Shown: piece after piece, positions 15,986 through 24,905 of the stretch
Layout: each line of letters starts with the position of its first letter
Numbering within the stretch: position 1 is the stretch's first letter
From: Orlajensenia leifsoniae
Lineage (GTDB): Bacteria; Actinomycetota; Actinomycetes; Actinomycetales; Microbacteriaceae
Length of the DNA: 64,000 nucleotides
Direction: 5' to 3'
NCBI RefSeq assembly: GCF_004570845.1
Contig: NZ_SPQZ01000003.1
Coordinates: 558,001 to 622,000, forward strand
The notes under the pieces: model-generated
The model's input: only the letters and a program-made list of their open reading frames with translations
Told to the model about the DNA's origin: nothing
The model's database searches: none
Position numbers and translations under genes: made by a program

Positions 15986-16987
15986 GTGGGTGACCTCCAG
16001 CTGGGCTACGCGGCGATGCTCGAGCAGTTCGCGCCCTCGGAGGCCGTCGCACTGGCGGCCTTCGCCGAGCAGAACGGCTTCCGCGGAGTCATGGCCGACG
16101 ACCACTTCCAGCCGTGGGTGCCCCAGCAGGGCCAGGCCGGTTTCGTGTGGAACGTGCTCACGGCCGTCGCCGAGCGCACGACGGGCGACATCGGCCCCGG
16201 TGTGACGGCGCCGACCTACCGCTGGCATCCCGCGATCGTCGCCCAGGCGTCAGCCACCCTCGCCTCGATGTACCCGGGCAGGCACTGGCTGGGCATCGGC
16301 TCGGGTGAGGCACTGAACGAGCACATCGTCGGCGCCTACTGGCCCGAGCCGGCTGAGCGCATCAACCGCATGTTCGAGGCCATCGAGGTGATCTCGAAGC
16401 TGTTCACAGCCTCGATCGCCGGCCGCGACGTCAAGCACTCCGGCCCCCACTTCACGCTCGAGTCCACGCGTCTCTGGACGATGCCGCCCGTCGCCCCCGA
16501 GATCCTGGTCGCGACCAGTGGACCGCTGACAGCACGTCGTGCCGGACGCGTCGCCGACGGACTCATCACCGTGGCCGCGCCGCTGGAGCGCATCGCCGGA
16601 CTCTTCGATCGGTTCGCCCTCGGGGCGCGCGATGCGGGCAAGGACCCCGCCACGATGCCCAAGGTGCTGCAGCTGCACCTGTCGTGGGCGCCGACAGACG
16701 AGGAGGCGATGCGCAACGCGCTCGTCGAGTGGCCCAACGGCGGCATGCGGTTCCCGAAGAGCGACATCCGTTCGCCGTTCGAGTTCGAACAGGTCGCGCG
16801 GATGGTCCGTCCCGAGGACTTCGAGGGCAGAATGGTGATCTCGAGTGATACCGACGTGCACCGCGCGTCGATCCAGAAGTACGCCGACCTGGGCTTCGAC
16901 CGCATCTACCTGCACAACGTGGGCCGCAACCAGCGGGAGTGGATCGAGGTCTTCGGCCGCGACGTGCTCCCCGCCGTCAGGAGGTGA
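15986..16987 (+). CDS. F420-dependent LLM-class oxidoreductase, FGD-like
   Basis: A 333-residue luciferase-like (TIM-barrel) oxidoreductase close to F420-dependent glucose-6-phosphate dehydrogenase. It keeps DHFQPW (His40, Trp44) and SGEALNEH, the F420-site motifs of FGD, but lacks the FGD sugar-phosphate segments, so it probably uses another substrate (the TIGR03557-type group, from memory). GTG at 15986 has a CAGGAT box six bases upstream. It begins the plus-strand F420 run; its stop is two bases before the cofE start, so the two are surely cotranscribed. Confidence 0.85.
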   Translation: MGDLQLGYAAMLEQFAPSEAVALAAFAEQNGFRGVMADDHFQPWVPQQGQAGFVWNVLTAVAERTTGDIGPGVTAPTYRWHPAIVAQASATLASMYPGRHWLGIGSGEALNEHIVGAYWPEPAERINRMFEAIEVISKLFTASIAGRDVKHSGPHFTLESTRLWTMPPVAPEILVATSGPLTARRAGRVADGLITVAAPLERIAGLFDRFALGARDAGKDPATMPKVLQLHLSWAPTDEEAMRNALVEWPNGGMRFPKSDIRSPFEFEQVARMVRPEDFEGRMVISSDTDVHRASIQKYADLGFDRIYLHNVGRNQREWIEVFGRDVLPAVRR

Positions 16988-16989
16988 CG

Positions 16990-17760
16990 ATGTATTCCGT
17001 CAGTGTGATCGATGACATCCCCGAGGTGCGTCCCGGCGACGACCTCGTCGAGCTGATCGGCTCCCGGGCCGAGCTCGCCGACGGCGACATCGTGGTCGTC
17101 ACCTCGAAGATCGTCTCCAAGTCCGAGGGGCGATTCGTCGCGGCGGATGACCGGGAGCAGGCGATCTCGGACGAGACGGTCCGCGTCGTCGCGACCCGCA
17201 CCACGGCCGATGGCGGCACGACCCGCATCGTCGAGAACCGCCTCGGCATCGTGTCCGCTGCGGCCGGCGTCGACGCCTCAAACACCCCGGACGGAACCGT
17301 GCTGCTGCTGCCCGTCGACCCCGACGGGTCGGCCCGCTCCATCTGCGTCGGACTGCGCGAGCTGAGCGGCGCATCCGTCGGCGTCATCATCTCCGACACC
17401 CTCGGGAGGGCCTGGCGACAGGGGCAGGTGGATGTCGCGATCGGCGCCGCCGGCGTGCACGTCTTCGACGACCTGCGCGGCACCCTCGACACCAGCGGCA
17501 AGCCGATGGCAGTGACCCAGCCCTGCGTCGCCGACGAGCTCGCCTCGGCCGGCGACCTGGTGAAGGGCAAGACCGGCGGCACCCCCGTCGCGATCGTGCG
17601 CGGTCTCGGTCGCTTCGTCGGCGACCTCGACCTTCCCGGCGCCGCCACCATCGTGCGGCCGGTCGAGCAGGACATGTTCCGCACCGGCAGCGAGGAGGCC
17701 TACGACGAGGGCTACCGCGACGGCTTCGCCGAGGGCCAGCAGGAGGCCGTCGGCTCATGA
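16990..17760 (+). CDS. cofE: Coenzyme F420-0:L-glutamate ligase (single domain)
   Basis: A 256-residue enzyme that adds gamma-linked glutamates to F420-0 with GTP, the last step of F420 synthesis. Family motifs are [11 protein letters not shown] near residue 40, [18 protein letters not shown] near 135-150, and [24 protein letters not shown] split over 180-205. ATG 16990 follows an ideal AGGAGGTGA ribosome site. The length equals archaeal CofE; the nitroreductase-like domain fused to it in mycobacterial FbiB is missing. The acidic C-terminal tail ([18 protein letters not shown]) is unusual. It lies between two F420-dependent oxidoreductase genes. Confidence 0.92.
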   Translation: MYSVSVIDDIPEVRPGDDLVELIGSRAELADGDIVVVTSKIVSKSEGRFVAADDREQAISDETVRVVATRTTADGGTTRIVENRLGIVSAAAGVDASNTPDGTVLLLPVDPDGSARSICVGLRELSGASVGVIISDTLGRAWRQGQVDVAIGAAGVHVFDDLRGTLDTSGKPMAVTQPCVADELASAGDLVKGKTGGTPVAIVRGLGRFVGDLDLPGAATIVRPVEQDMFRTGSEEAYDEGYRDGFAEGQQEAVGS

Positions 17761-17815
17761 TCCATCCCGCCCCGCACCCGCGCCCGGCATCCGGCACCAC
17801 GAAAGGCATCACAGC

Positions 17816-18835
17816 ATGACGCTCACCCTGGGATACAAGGCATCCGCGGAGCAGTTCGCGCCCCGGGAGCTGGTCGAGATCGCCGTGGCCGCGGAGGCGC
17901 ACGGCTTCGAGTCGGCGTTCGCGAGCGACCACTTCCAGCCCTGGCGCCATGAGGGCGGGCACGCTCCGTTCTCGCTGGCCTGGATGGCTGCAGTGGGCGA
18001 GCGCACCTCGACCCTGCGCATCGGCACGAGCGTGATGACGCCGACCTTCCGCTACAACCCGGCCGTTCTGGCACAGGCGTTCGCGACCCTGGGCTGCCTC
18101 TACCCGGGCCGCATCATCGCCGGCTTCGGAACCGGAGAGGCGCTCAACGAGATCGCGACGGGCTTCCGCGGAGCAGGGGAGCAGGACTGGCCTGAGTTCA
18201 AGGAGCGCTTCGGCAGGCTGCGCGAGTCGGTGCGGCTCATGCGCGCCCTGTGGAGCCAGGACCGCGTCGACTTCGAGGGCGAGTACTACTCCACGCACGG
18301 CGCGTCCATCTACGACCGGCCCGAAGGCGGCATCCCGGTGTACATCGCTGCGGGCGGCCCGACCGTCGCCAAGTACGCGGGGCGCGCAGGAGACGGCTTC
18401 ATCTGCACCTCGGGCAAGGGCTGGGACCTGTACACCGAGAAGCTCGTGCCCGCGGTGAAGGAGGGCGCCGAGGCCGGTGACCGCTCCTACGACGACCTCG
18501 ACCGCATGATCGAGATCAAGCTCTCCTACGAGGAGACCGAGGAGGCCGCGCTCGAGAACACCCGCTTCTGGGCCCCCCTGGCCCTCAGCGCGGAGCAGAA
18601 GTCGAGCATCCACGATCCGATCGAGATGGAGAAGGCGGCGGATGCCCTGCCGATCGAGAAGATCGCCTCGCGGTGGATCGTGGGCAGCGACCCCGACACC
18701 GTGACTGCCGAGATCGCGAAGTACGTCGATGCGGGCTTCAACCACCTCGTCTTCCACGCCCCCGGCGAGGACCAGCGGCGCTTCCTCGGCCTGTTCGAAC
18801 GCGACCTGGCCCCCCGCCTGCGCGCCCTCCCGTGA
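17816..18835 (+). CDS. fgd: F420-dependent glucose-6-phosphate dehydrogenase
   Basis: A 339-residue LLM enzyme that oxidises glucose 6-phosphate to 6-phosphogluconolactone while reducing F420 to F420H2, so it supplies reduced cofactor to the other F420 enzymes. It is nearly collinear with mycobacterial FGD1: [16 protein letters not shown] at the start, SDHFQPWRH with His39 and Trp43, GTGEALNE with Glu108, PVYIAAGGP, and [13 protein letters not shown] small insertion (AGEQD) follows GFRG. It starts 55 bases after cofE behind GAAAGG, and its stop overlaps cofC. Confidence 0.95.
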   Translation: MTLTLGYKASAEQFAPRELVEIAVAAEAHGFESAFASDHFQPWRHEGGHAPFSLAWMAAVGERTSTLRIGTSVMTPTFRYNPAVLAQAFATLGCLYPGRIIAGFGTGEALNEIATGFRGAGEQDWPEFKERFGRLRESVRLMRALWSQDRVDFEGEYYSTHGASIYDRPEGGIPVYIAAGGPTVAKYAGRAGDGFICTSGKGWDLYTEKLVPAVKEGAEAGDRSYDDLDRMIEIKLSYEETEEAALENTRFWAPLALSAEQKSSIHDPIEMEKAADALPIEKIASRWIVGSDPDTVTAEIAKYVDAGFNHLVFHAPGEDQRRFLGLFERDLAPRLRALP

Positions 18836-19491
18836 CGGCAGGCTGGTCCCTTGTCGTGCCGGTCAAGGGCACGATCGACGCCAAGAGCCGCCTGGGCGAC
18901 GCCCTCTCGGCCCAGGAGCGGTCGTCGCTGGCTCTGGCTTTCGCCCACGACACGGTCGTCGCGGCGGTGGCGAGTGCGCGAGTGGCGCGCGTCTACGTCG
19001 TGACGGACGCGGAGATCGACTGGCCTGCGTCGACGACGGCGGGGGCGGCTGAGACGGTCGTCGTGGTTCCCGAGGGCGAACGCCGCGGCCTGAACGCGGC
19101 GATCGAACTCGGCATCCGCGCCGCCGGACGTTCGCTGGGGTCGTCTGCGCCCGCCGCCGGCATCGCCGTGCTCCTCGGCGACCTGCCCGCGTTGCGAAGC
19201 GAGGACCTCGATGCGGCTCTCGCGTCGGCCGAGAATATCGACCGGGGGTTTGTCCCGGATGCCGAGGGCACGGGAACGACGCTGCTCACAGCGCGCGCCG
19301 GTCTGCCGTTGGAGCCGCGATTCGGGGAGAACTCGGCTGCGGCGCACGCCGCGCTCGGACACGTCCGCCTGGATGCCGGAACGTCACTGCGCCGCGACGT
19401 CGACGTTCCGGCCGCACTGGAGGAAGCCATGAGGCTGGGAGTCGGCGAGCGCACCCGCGCCGCCCTGTCGCCGCAGAGGATCCGGTCATGA
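18832..19491 (+). CDS. cofC: 2-phospho-L-lactate (or phosphoenolpyruvate) guanylyltransferase
   Basis: A 219-residue nucleotidyltransferase that activates a three-carbon phosphoacid with GTP for transfer by CofD. Seen motifs: [14 protein letters not shown] at residues 9-22 (nucleotide-binding loop), [17 protein letters not shown] mid-protein, and [13 protein letters not shown] with the metal aspartate. In mycobacteria the homologue (FbiD) uses phosphoenolpyruvate; archaeal CofC uses 2-phospholactate; the substrate here is not readable. GTG 18832 overlaps the fgd stop (GTGA) and its own stop overlaps the SGNH gene. Confidence 0.9.
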   Translation: MTAGWSLVVPVKGTIDAKSRLGDALSAQERSSLALAFAHDTVVAAVASARVARVYVVTDAEIDWPASTTAGAAETVVVVPEGERRGLNAAIELGIRAAGRSLGSSAPAAGIAVLLGDLPALRSEDLDAALASAENIDRGFVPDAEGTGTTLLTARAGLPLEPRFGENSAAAHAALGHVRLDAGTSLRRDVDVPAALEEAMRLGVGERTRAALSPQRIRS

Positions 19492-20276
19492 CCTCGTCCA
19501 CCCGCAAGCGACGTGGCGGTCGCGCCGGGGCCCGCGTGGTGGGTGCCGCCATCGGAGTCATCGGCAGTTTCGTCACGGTGGCGCTCTGGGTCGCGTGGCT
19601 GCGCGGCCGGCGGGAGCACTGGCGGGGCACCCTCTCGGGCTCGATCCCCGTGAACTCGGCCTACTGGCGGGAGCTCGGTTCGAAGCCCGGCGAGATCCTG
19701 TACGTGGCGATCGGCGACTCGGCGGCGCAGGGCATCGGCGCGAGCCGGCCGGCGCACAGCTACGTCGGATTCCTCGCGCGCGAGCTGCGCAACCGCACCT
19801 CCCGCGCTGTGCGCGTGGCCAACCTCAGTGTCTCGGGCGGCACCGTGCGCACGGCCATCGACATCGAGCTGCCCCTGCTCACCGCACTCGGTGCCCAGCC
19901 CGACATCCTCACCGTGTGCATCGGGGCCAACGACATCGCCGATTTCGATGCCGAGCGCTTCGACAGCGACATCCGCGAGCTGTTCGCTGCCCTGCCTCCT
20001 CACGCCATCGTCGCCGACCTGCCGAGCTTCTACTTCCTGCCGGGCGAGAAGAAGGTGCTGGTGGCCAACAGGCTGCTGCGGGCGGCAGCGGCCGACTTCG
20101 GCCTCGAGGTCGTCGGCCTGCACGCGATCACCAAGCGTCAGGGTCTGTGGGGTGTCTCCACCCAGTTCGCCGGCGACCTCTTCCACCCCAACGATCGCGG
20201 CTACGCGCTGTGGGCCCGTGCGTTCACGCCGGCTGTCGACCGGCGGCTGGGCGAGGTGCTGGCTCAGCTCGACTGA
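19488..20276 (+). CDS. SGNH/GDSL-family hydrolase, membrane-anchored
   Basis: A 262-residue esterase/lipase-like protein. A single N-terminal hydrophobic helix (about residues 18-38) probably anchors it. The SGNH blocks are GDSAAQGIG (Ser near residue 73), a Gly in block II, GANDIADF (block III Asn) and DLFHPNDRGY with the catalytic Asp and His. It overlaps cofC by four bases, an odd partner for cofactor synthesis. Substrate unknown; it may act on lipid or glycan esters outside the membrane. Confidence 0.85.
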   Translation: MTSSTRKRRGGRAGARVVGAAIGVIGSFVTVALWVAWLRGRREHWRGTLSGSIPVNSAYWRELGSKPGEILYVAIGDSAAQGIGASRPAHSYVGFLARELRNRTSRAVRVANLSVSGGTVRTAIDIELPLLTALGAQPDILTVCIGANDIADFDAERFDSDIRELFAALPPHAIVADLPSFYFLPGEKKVLVANRLLRAAAADFGLEVVGLHAITKRQGLWGVSTQFAGDLFHPNDRGYALWARAFTPAVDRRLGEVLAQLD

Positions 20277-20335
20277 CGGCATCCGGCGTCGCTGGGGGTT
20301 TGGTGGGGAACCGCCGATTGGCGCCGTTGCAGACG

Positions 20336-20341
20336 TACGCT
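20336..20341 (+). promoter_or_regulatory. Candidate -10 box (TACGCT) for the LolA-like gene
   Basis: TACGCT is followed by six bases (GGAACG) and ATG at 20348. The same layout, TACGCT-GGACGG-ATG, occurs at 50894, so this is likely a leaderless promoter. Confidence 0.55.
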
Positions 20342-20347
20342 GGAACG

Positions 20348-21466
20348 ATGCAGAGGCGTTGGGCGATGTGGCTTCCCGCGGTGGTTGTTCCCGTGGTGAT
20401 CGGGGTGGGCGTGCTCGCCGTGCCCCTGACAGCAGGCGCCGCCGTCGACCTGCCCGACAAGACTCCGGCCGAGGTGCTCGAACTCGCGCAGACCGCCGAC
20501 GTCTCGGCCTTCTCGGGCACGATCGAGCAGAGCTCCGACCTGGGTCTGCCCGACCTCTCGTCGCTCGGCAGCATCGGCGGCTCCGGTTCCGCCGGAGGCT
20601 CGGCTGACGCTGCGGCATCCGGCACCGACATCTCCAGCGCCCTCGAACTCCTCACCGGCTCGCACACGGCCCGTGTCTTCGTCGACGGAACGGATGCCCG
20701 CCTCCAGGTCCTGGACTCCCTGGCCGAACGCGACGTCGTGGCCACGCCCGACGGCGTCTGGATCTACGACTCCGAAGGCGCGTCGGCCACGCACATCACG
20801 GCTCCGGCCGACGGCGACTCCGATGCGAAGAAGGCTCCGGATGCCGCCGACATCCCGACGCCGAGCGCGGTGGCGACCGAGCTCCTCACGAAGCTCGACC
20901 CGAGCACCGAGGTGAGCGTCGGCACCGACGCGACAGTCGCCGGCCGCACCGTCTACGAGCTCATCCTCACTCCGCGGGCATCGGACACCCTGGTCGGATC
21001 CGTGTCGATCGACGTCGACTCCGCCACCGGCCTCCCCCTCGGCGTCGCCGTCCTGGCCGCGGGTTCCGACGAGCCCGCGTTCTCGATCGCGTTCACGGAA
21101 CTCTCGCTCGATGCTCCGGATGCCGCCCTGTTCGACTTCACGCCCCCCTCGGGCACCACCGTGACCGAGCAGGAGCTGCCTGATTCCGACAGGTTCGCCG
21201 ATCACGGCGACGTCGCCGCTCCCGAGCGCGACGGGGCGGAGCCCACGGTCATCGGGACGGGGTGGTCGTCGATCGTCGAGATCGCGGCATCCGAGGTTCC
21301 GGCCGAACTCGCCGACTCGCCCCTGCTCGACACCGCCGCCCAGGCCGTCGACGGCGGTCGGGTCATCTCCACGACGCTGCTCAGCGTGCTGTTCACCGAC
21401 GACGGGCGCATCCTCGCCGGAGCCGTCCCGCCCGCCGCGCTGGAGGATGCTGCTGCCGGGCGGTGA
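20348..21466 (+). CDS. Secreted LolA-like (lipoprotein carrier fold) protein
   Basis: A 372-residue exported protein. It has a signal segment (WLPAVVVPVVIGVGVLAVPL, cleavage near TAGAA), then KTPAEVLELAQTADVSAFSGTIEQSSDLGLP, which resembles the start of LolA/DUF2092-type half-barrels, with a Gly/Ser-rich loop inserted. A later VSIDVDSATGLPLGVAV segment fits the same fold. Gram-positive relatives of this fold are often called sigma-regulator or outer-membrane-carrier-like, but the role is unclear. It precedes and overlaps an ABC-2 exporter ATPase, suggesting a joint function in envelope export. Confidence 0.65.
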   Translation: MQRRWAMWLPAVVVPVVIGVGVLAVPLTAGAAVDLPDKTPAEVLELAQTADVSAFSGTIEQSSDLGLPDLSSLGSIGGSGSAGGSADAAASGTDISSALELLTGSHTARVFVDGTDARLQVLDSLAERDVVATPDGVWIYDSEGASATHITAPADGDSDAKKAPDAADIPTPSAVATELLTKLDPSTEVSVGTDATVAGRTVYELILTPRASDTLVGSVSIDVDSATGLPLGVAVLAAGSDEPAFSIAFTELSLDAPDAALFDFTPPSGTTVTEQELPDSDRFADHGDVAAPERDGAEPTVIGTGWSSIVEIAASEVPAELADSPLLDTAAQAVDGGRVISTTLLSVLFTDDGRILAGAVPPAALEDAAAGR

Positions 21467-22427
21467 GTCCTCCGATCTCGCGATCGAGACTCATGACCTG
21501 ACGAAGCGCTTCGGCCGCCAGACGGCCGTCGCCGGCATCGACCTCGCCGTTCCGCGCGGTTCGGTGTTCGGCTTCCTCGGTCCCAACGGGTCGGGCAAGA
21601 CCACCAGCATCCGCATGATGCTCGGCCTCGTCAGCCCGAGCAGCGGATCGGTGCGCCTGCTCGGCGAGGAGATGCCGCGCCGTCTCAGCGAGGTGCTGCC
21701 CCGGGTCGGCGCCCTGGTCGAAGGACCGGCGTTCTCGCCGTTCCTGTCGGGCGCGGCCAATCTGCGACGCTTCGACTCCGCCGATCCGCTGGCGCCACCC
21801 CGCACCCGCGGTGCACGCGTCGAGGCGGCTCTGGACCGCGTCGGGCTCGGCCACGCCGCCTCCAAGAAGGTGCAGGCGTACTCCCTCGGCATGAAGCAGC
21901 GGCTGGGGCTCGCCAACACGCTGCTCATGCCGCGCGAGCTGCTCGTGCTCGATGAGCCGACCAACGGCCTCGACCCGCAGGGCACCCGCGAGGTGCGTGC
22001 CCTCATCCGCTCGCTCGCCGACAGTGGCACCACGGTCTTCGTCTCGAGTCATCTGCTCGCCGAGATCGAGCAGATCTGCACCCACGTCGGGGTCATGAGC
22101 GCCGGTGCGCTGGTCGCGACGGGCACCCTCGACGAGCTGCGGCAGGTCGGCGCGGCCCGAGTGATCCTGCAGACTCCGGATGCCGCGGCTGCGCGCCGCG
22201 TGCTGGTGGGTCTCGGCCTCGCGCTGCTCGAGGCGACCGAGCCCGACCACGTCGTGGCATCCGTCGCCGAGGGAGTCGGTGGCGACGGCGACGGCCTCAG
22301 GCCTGAGGCCATCGTGGCTGCACTCGTCGAGGCCGGCGTGCGCGTGCGGGGATTCTCCGTGGAGCAGCCCAGCCTCGAGGATCGCTTCGTCGCCCTCACC
22401 GGAGAGGGGTTCGACGTTGTTCAGTAG
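21447..22427 (+). CDS. ABC-2 type exporter ATP-binding protein
   Basis: A 326-residue ATPase of the DrrA/CcmA-like exporter group. Walker A GPNGSGKTT is at residues 45-53, the signature is YSLGMKQR, Walker B is LLVLDEPTNGLDP, and the switch His lies in VSSHLLAEIEQ; a regulatory C-terminal domain follows. The ATG at 21447 overlaps the upstream gene by 20 bases and has GGAGG directly against it, so a start a few codons later (for example CTG at 21453) cannot be excluded. It pairs with the permease that overlaps its end. Confidence 0.88.
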   Translation: MLLPGGESSDLAIETHDLTKRFGRQTAVAGIDLAVPRGSVFGFLGPNGSGKTTSIRMMLGLVSPSSGSVRLLGEEMPRRLSEVLPRVGALVEGPAFSPFLSGAANLRRFDSADPLAPPRTRGARVEAALDRVGLGHAASKKVQAYSLGMKQRLGLANTLLMPRELLVLDEPTNGLDPQGTREVRALIRSLADSGTTVFVSSHLLAEIEQICTHVGVMSAGALVATGTLDELRQVGAARVILQTPDAAAARRVLVGLGLALLEATEPDHVVASVAEGVGGDGDGLRPEAIVAALVEAGVRVRGFSVEQPSLEDRFVALTGEGFDVVQ

Positions 22428-23229
22428 CCTCCTGCTCTCGGAGCTGCGCATCCTGTTCTCGCGCCGGCGCACCGTGGCGCTTCTCGTCGCGCTGGCGGCC
22501 ATCCCGATCCTCATCGCCGTCGCCATCAGGCTGGCGTCGTCACCCGGAACCGGTCGTGGTCCCGCCTTCCTCGACCAGGTCACCCAGAACGGCCTCTTCG
22601 TCGGGGTCTCGGCGCTCGTCGTGGCCATCCCGCTGTTCCTGCCGCTCACCGTCGGGGTCGTCGCCGGCGACACCATCGCCGGCGAGGCCAGCCACGGCAC
22701 CCTGCGCTATCTCCTCGTCGCCCCGGCGGGCCGCGCGCGGCTGCTCGTGGTGAAGTACCTCGGGGCCGCCGCATTCTGCATCGCCGCAGCCCTCACCGTC
22801 GTCATCGCCGGCACCCTGATCGGTGCGGCGCTGTTCCCCGTCGGTCCGGTCACGGTGCTGTCGGGCACCACCATCGACGTGGGCGAGGCCCTCCTGCGCT
22901 TCCTCGCCATCGCGGGCTACGTGGCGGTCTCGCTGCTGGGACTCTCGGCCATCGGCCTGTTCTTCTCCACCCTCACGAACGTGCCGGTTGGAGCCATGGC
23001 CGCCACCATCTCGTTCTCGGTGGCGTCGCAGATCCTCGACGCGCTGCCGCAGACCGAGTGGCTGCATCCGTGGCTCTTCAGCCACTACTGGTTCTCGTTC
23101 GCCGACATCCTGCGCGACCCCGTCTCGTGGGCATCGTTCGGCGACAACGCGCTGCTTCAGGCCGGCTACATCGCCGTCTTCGGAGCTCTCGCGTTCGGGC
23201 GGTTCCTCACGAAGGACATACTGGCCTGA
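22417..23229 (+). CDS. ABC-2 type exporter permease
   Basis: A 270-residue membrane protein with six hydrophobic segments. LFSRRRTVALLVALAAIPI is the first, and AGEASHGTLRYLLVAPAGR is the amphipathic cytoplasmic segment characteristic of ABC-2/NosY-like permeases. The likely start is TTG 22417, seven bases after GGAGAGGGG, overlapping the ATPase stop by 11 bases; earlier in-frame starts lie deep in the ATPase gene. Cargo unknown. The gene ends 21 bases from the convergent phosphatase gene. Confidence 0.85.
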   Translation: MFSSLLLSELRILFSRRRTVALLVALAAIPILIAVAIRLASSPGTGRGPAFLDQVTQNGLFVGVSALVVAIPLFLPLTVGVVAGDTIAGEASHGTLRYLLVAPAGRARLLVVKYLGAAAFCIAAALTVVIAGTLIGAALFPVGPVTVLSGTTIDVGEALLRFLAIAGYVAVSLLGLSAIGLFFSTLTNVPVGAMAATISFSVASQILDALPQTEWLHPWLFSHYWFSFADILRDPVSWASFGDNALLQAGYIAVFGALAFGRFLTKDILA

Positions 23230-23250
23230 CGGACCCTGTCGGCTCTCGCG

Positions 23251-23910
23251 TCAGCGCTTCATGAGGGCATCGGGCGGGCAGTTCCACAACCTGATCACGT
23301 GGTGGTCGTGCTCGAAGGCGAGTTCGCTCATGGTTCCCGTCGACAGGGAGAAGACGGCGCCGTCCTGCGGGCGCAACCCGAGCCAGGCGGCTGCGATGGC
23401 CCGCAGCATGTGGCCGTGGGCCACGAGGAGCACGTCGCCGCCGGCGTCGAGAACTGCATCGCAGCGTGCGATGACGGCCAAGGCGCGCTTCTGCACGTCG
23501 ACAGCGGTCTCGCCGGGGGTGTCGCCGGGCGGAACGCCGTCGGTCCAGAGGTTCCAGTCGTGACCGAGGTCGGCCACGATCTGCGCACTGGTCACACCCT
23601 CGTAGGCGCCGTAGTCCCACTCGACGAGGTTGGGGTCGATCTGCACCTGGTCGCCATAGCCCGCCAGGCGCGCAGTCTCACGGGCCCGCTGCAGGGGGCT
23701 GGAGATGACCAGATCGAAATGCTGGCCCGCGAGTGCCCGCCCCAGCGAGCGCGCCTGCTCCTCCCCGGCTGCAGTCATCGGCAGGTCGGTGGTGCCGGTG
23801 TGCTGGCCGCTGCGACTCCAGGCCGTCTCGCCGTGCCGAGCCATGACGAGGCGGGGGGTCGTGGGCACATCGTGCGAGGCCTGCGGATCGAGGGCGGGTT
23901 GAGCTGTCAC
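23251..23910 (-). CDS. Histidine phosphatase (phosphoglycerate mutase-like) of the F420 operon
   Basis: A 219-residue member of the histidine phosphatase superfamily. The phospho-accepting histidine lies in MARHGETAW (His26), the partner Arg/Glu in SSPLQRARETA and EWDYGAYEG, and the second His in VAHGHMLR. GTG 23910 overlaps the cofD stop by four bases. Such proteins dephosphorylate small metabolites or act as mutases; tight coupling to cofD suggests a substrate linked to F420 assembly, but that is inference only. About 22 residues precede the domain. Confidence 0.85.
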   Translation of the reverse strand: MTAQPALDPQASHDVPTTPRLVMARHGETAWSRSGQHTGTTDLPMTAAGEEQARSLGRALAGQHFDLVISSPLQRARETARLAGYGDQVQIDPNLVEWDYGAYEGVTSAQIVADLGHDWNLWTDGVPPGDTPGETAVDVQKRALAVIARCDAVLDAGGDVLLVAHGHMLRAIAAAWLGLRPQDGAVFSLSTGTMSELAFEHDHHVIRLWNCPPDALMKR

Positions 23911-24905
23911 CCTCCCGAGTGTCCCACGTCTGCCAGAGCGAGTGCGGCTGCGGCGATCGCACCGGTCTCCTCGACCGAGCTGAACCAGAGCGGACGTGCT
24001 GCCGAACGGATGCCGCCGGCCTCGAGCAGAGCGACGGCCTCGACGTCGACCTCGTCGACCAGCCAGCCGTCGATCAGGCCGCCCAGGCTGCGGGCGCCGT
24101 AGTGCTGAGCCACGGCGAGAGCGCTGGTCTCGACGCCGATGGCGCTGAGGCAGGCGTCGGCCATGCCCCGAACGACGCCGCCACCGATGATGGGCGAGAC
24201 GCCGACGACGGGAGCGGGAGTCGAGCGCACGGCATCCGCAATGCCGGGGATGCCGAGGACCGTGCCGATCGAGACGACGGGGTTCGACGGAGCGAAGAGC
24301 ACGACGTCGGCGCCGGCGATCGCCTCGAGCACTCCGGGAGCCGGGAGGGAAGCGGCGACATTCCGCTGGGTGAATGCGAGCGCCGGTCGGGAGGCGCGCA
24401 GACGCACCCACCATTCCTCGAAGTGCATGTCTTTGGTGGGTGAGCCGTCATCGTCGGAGGCGACGGTCACGATGGTCTCGACCTCGTCATCCGTTGCCGG
24501 GAGCAGGCTCACCCCGAGGTTCCAGCGTGCGGCGAGCCGCGCAGTCGCCTCGCTGAGCGGGATACCCTCGCGCAGCCAGGCCGAGCGGGCGATGTGCGTG
24601 CCCAGGTCGAGGTCACCGAGGGTGAACCAGGGCCAGCCGACGCCGTAGGCAGCGAGCTCGGCGCTCACCCTCTCGCTCTCGCCCTTCCGGCCCCATCCTC
24701 GCTCGTCGTCGTTGGCGCCACCGAGCGTGTACATGATCGAGTCGAGGTCGGGGCAGACGCGCAACCCGGCGAGCCAGAGGTCGTCGCCGGTGTTGGCGAC
24801 GACGGTGACCGACGCCGACGGGTCGGCGGTGCGCAGGTGGGCGAGCAGGCCGCGCGTGAAGCGCGCCCCGCCGACGCCGCCGGCGAGGATGGTGATGGTC
24901 GTCAC
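23907..24905 (-). CDS. cofD: 2-phospho-L-lactate transferase (F420-0 or dehydro-F420-0 synthase)
   Basis: A 332-residue transferase that joins the activated phospholactyl (or enolpyruvyl) group made by CofC to FO, yielding F420-0 or dehydro-F420-0. Motifs: ILAGGVGGARFTRGLL at the N-terminus (Rossmann glycine loop), NTGDDLWLAGLRVCPDLDS with the metal-site aspartates, YTLGGANDDERGWG, and ALFAPSNP-type segment (VVLFAPSNPVVSIG). It overlaps the importer ATPase gene upstream and the phosphatase gene downstream by four bases each, so the five minus-strand genes form one operon. Confidence 0.95.
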   Translation of the reverse strand: MTTITILAGGVGGARFTRGLLAHLRTADPSASVTVVANTGDDLWLAGLRVCPDLDSIMYTLGGANDDERGWGRKGESERVSAELAAYGVGWPWFTLGDLDLGTHIARSAWLREGIPLSEATARLAARWNLGVSLLPATDDEVETIVTVASDDDGSPTKDMHFEEWWVRLRASRPALAFTQRNVAASLPAPGVLEAIAGADVVLFAPSNPVVSIGTVLGIPGIADAVRSTPAPVVGVSPIIGGGVVRGMADACLSAIGVETSALAVAQHYGARSLGGLIDGWLVDEVDVEAVALLEAGGIRSAARPLWFSSVEETGAIAAAALALADVGHSGG

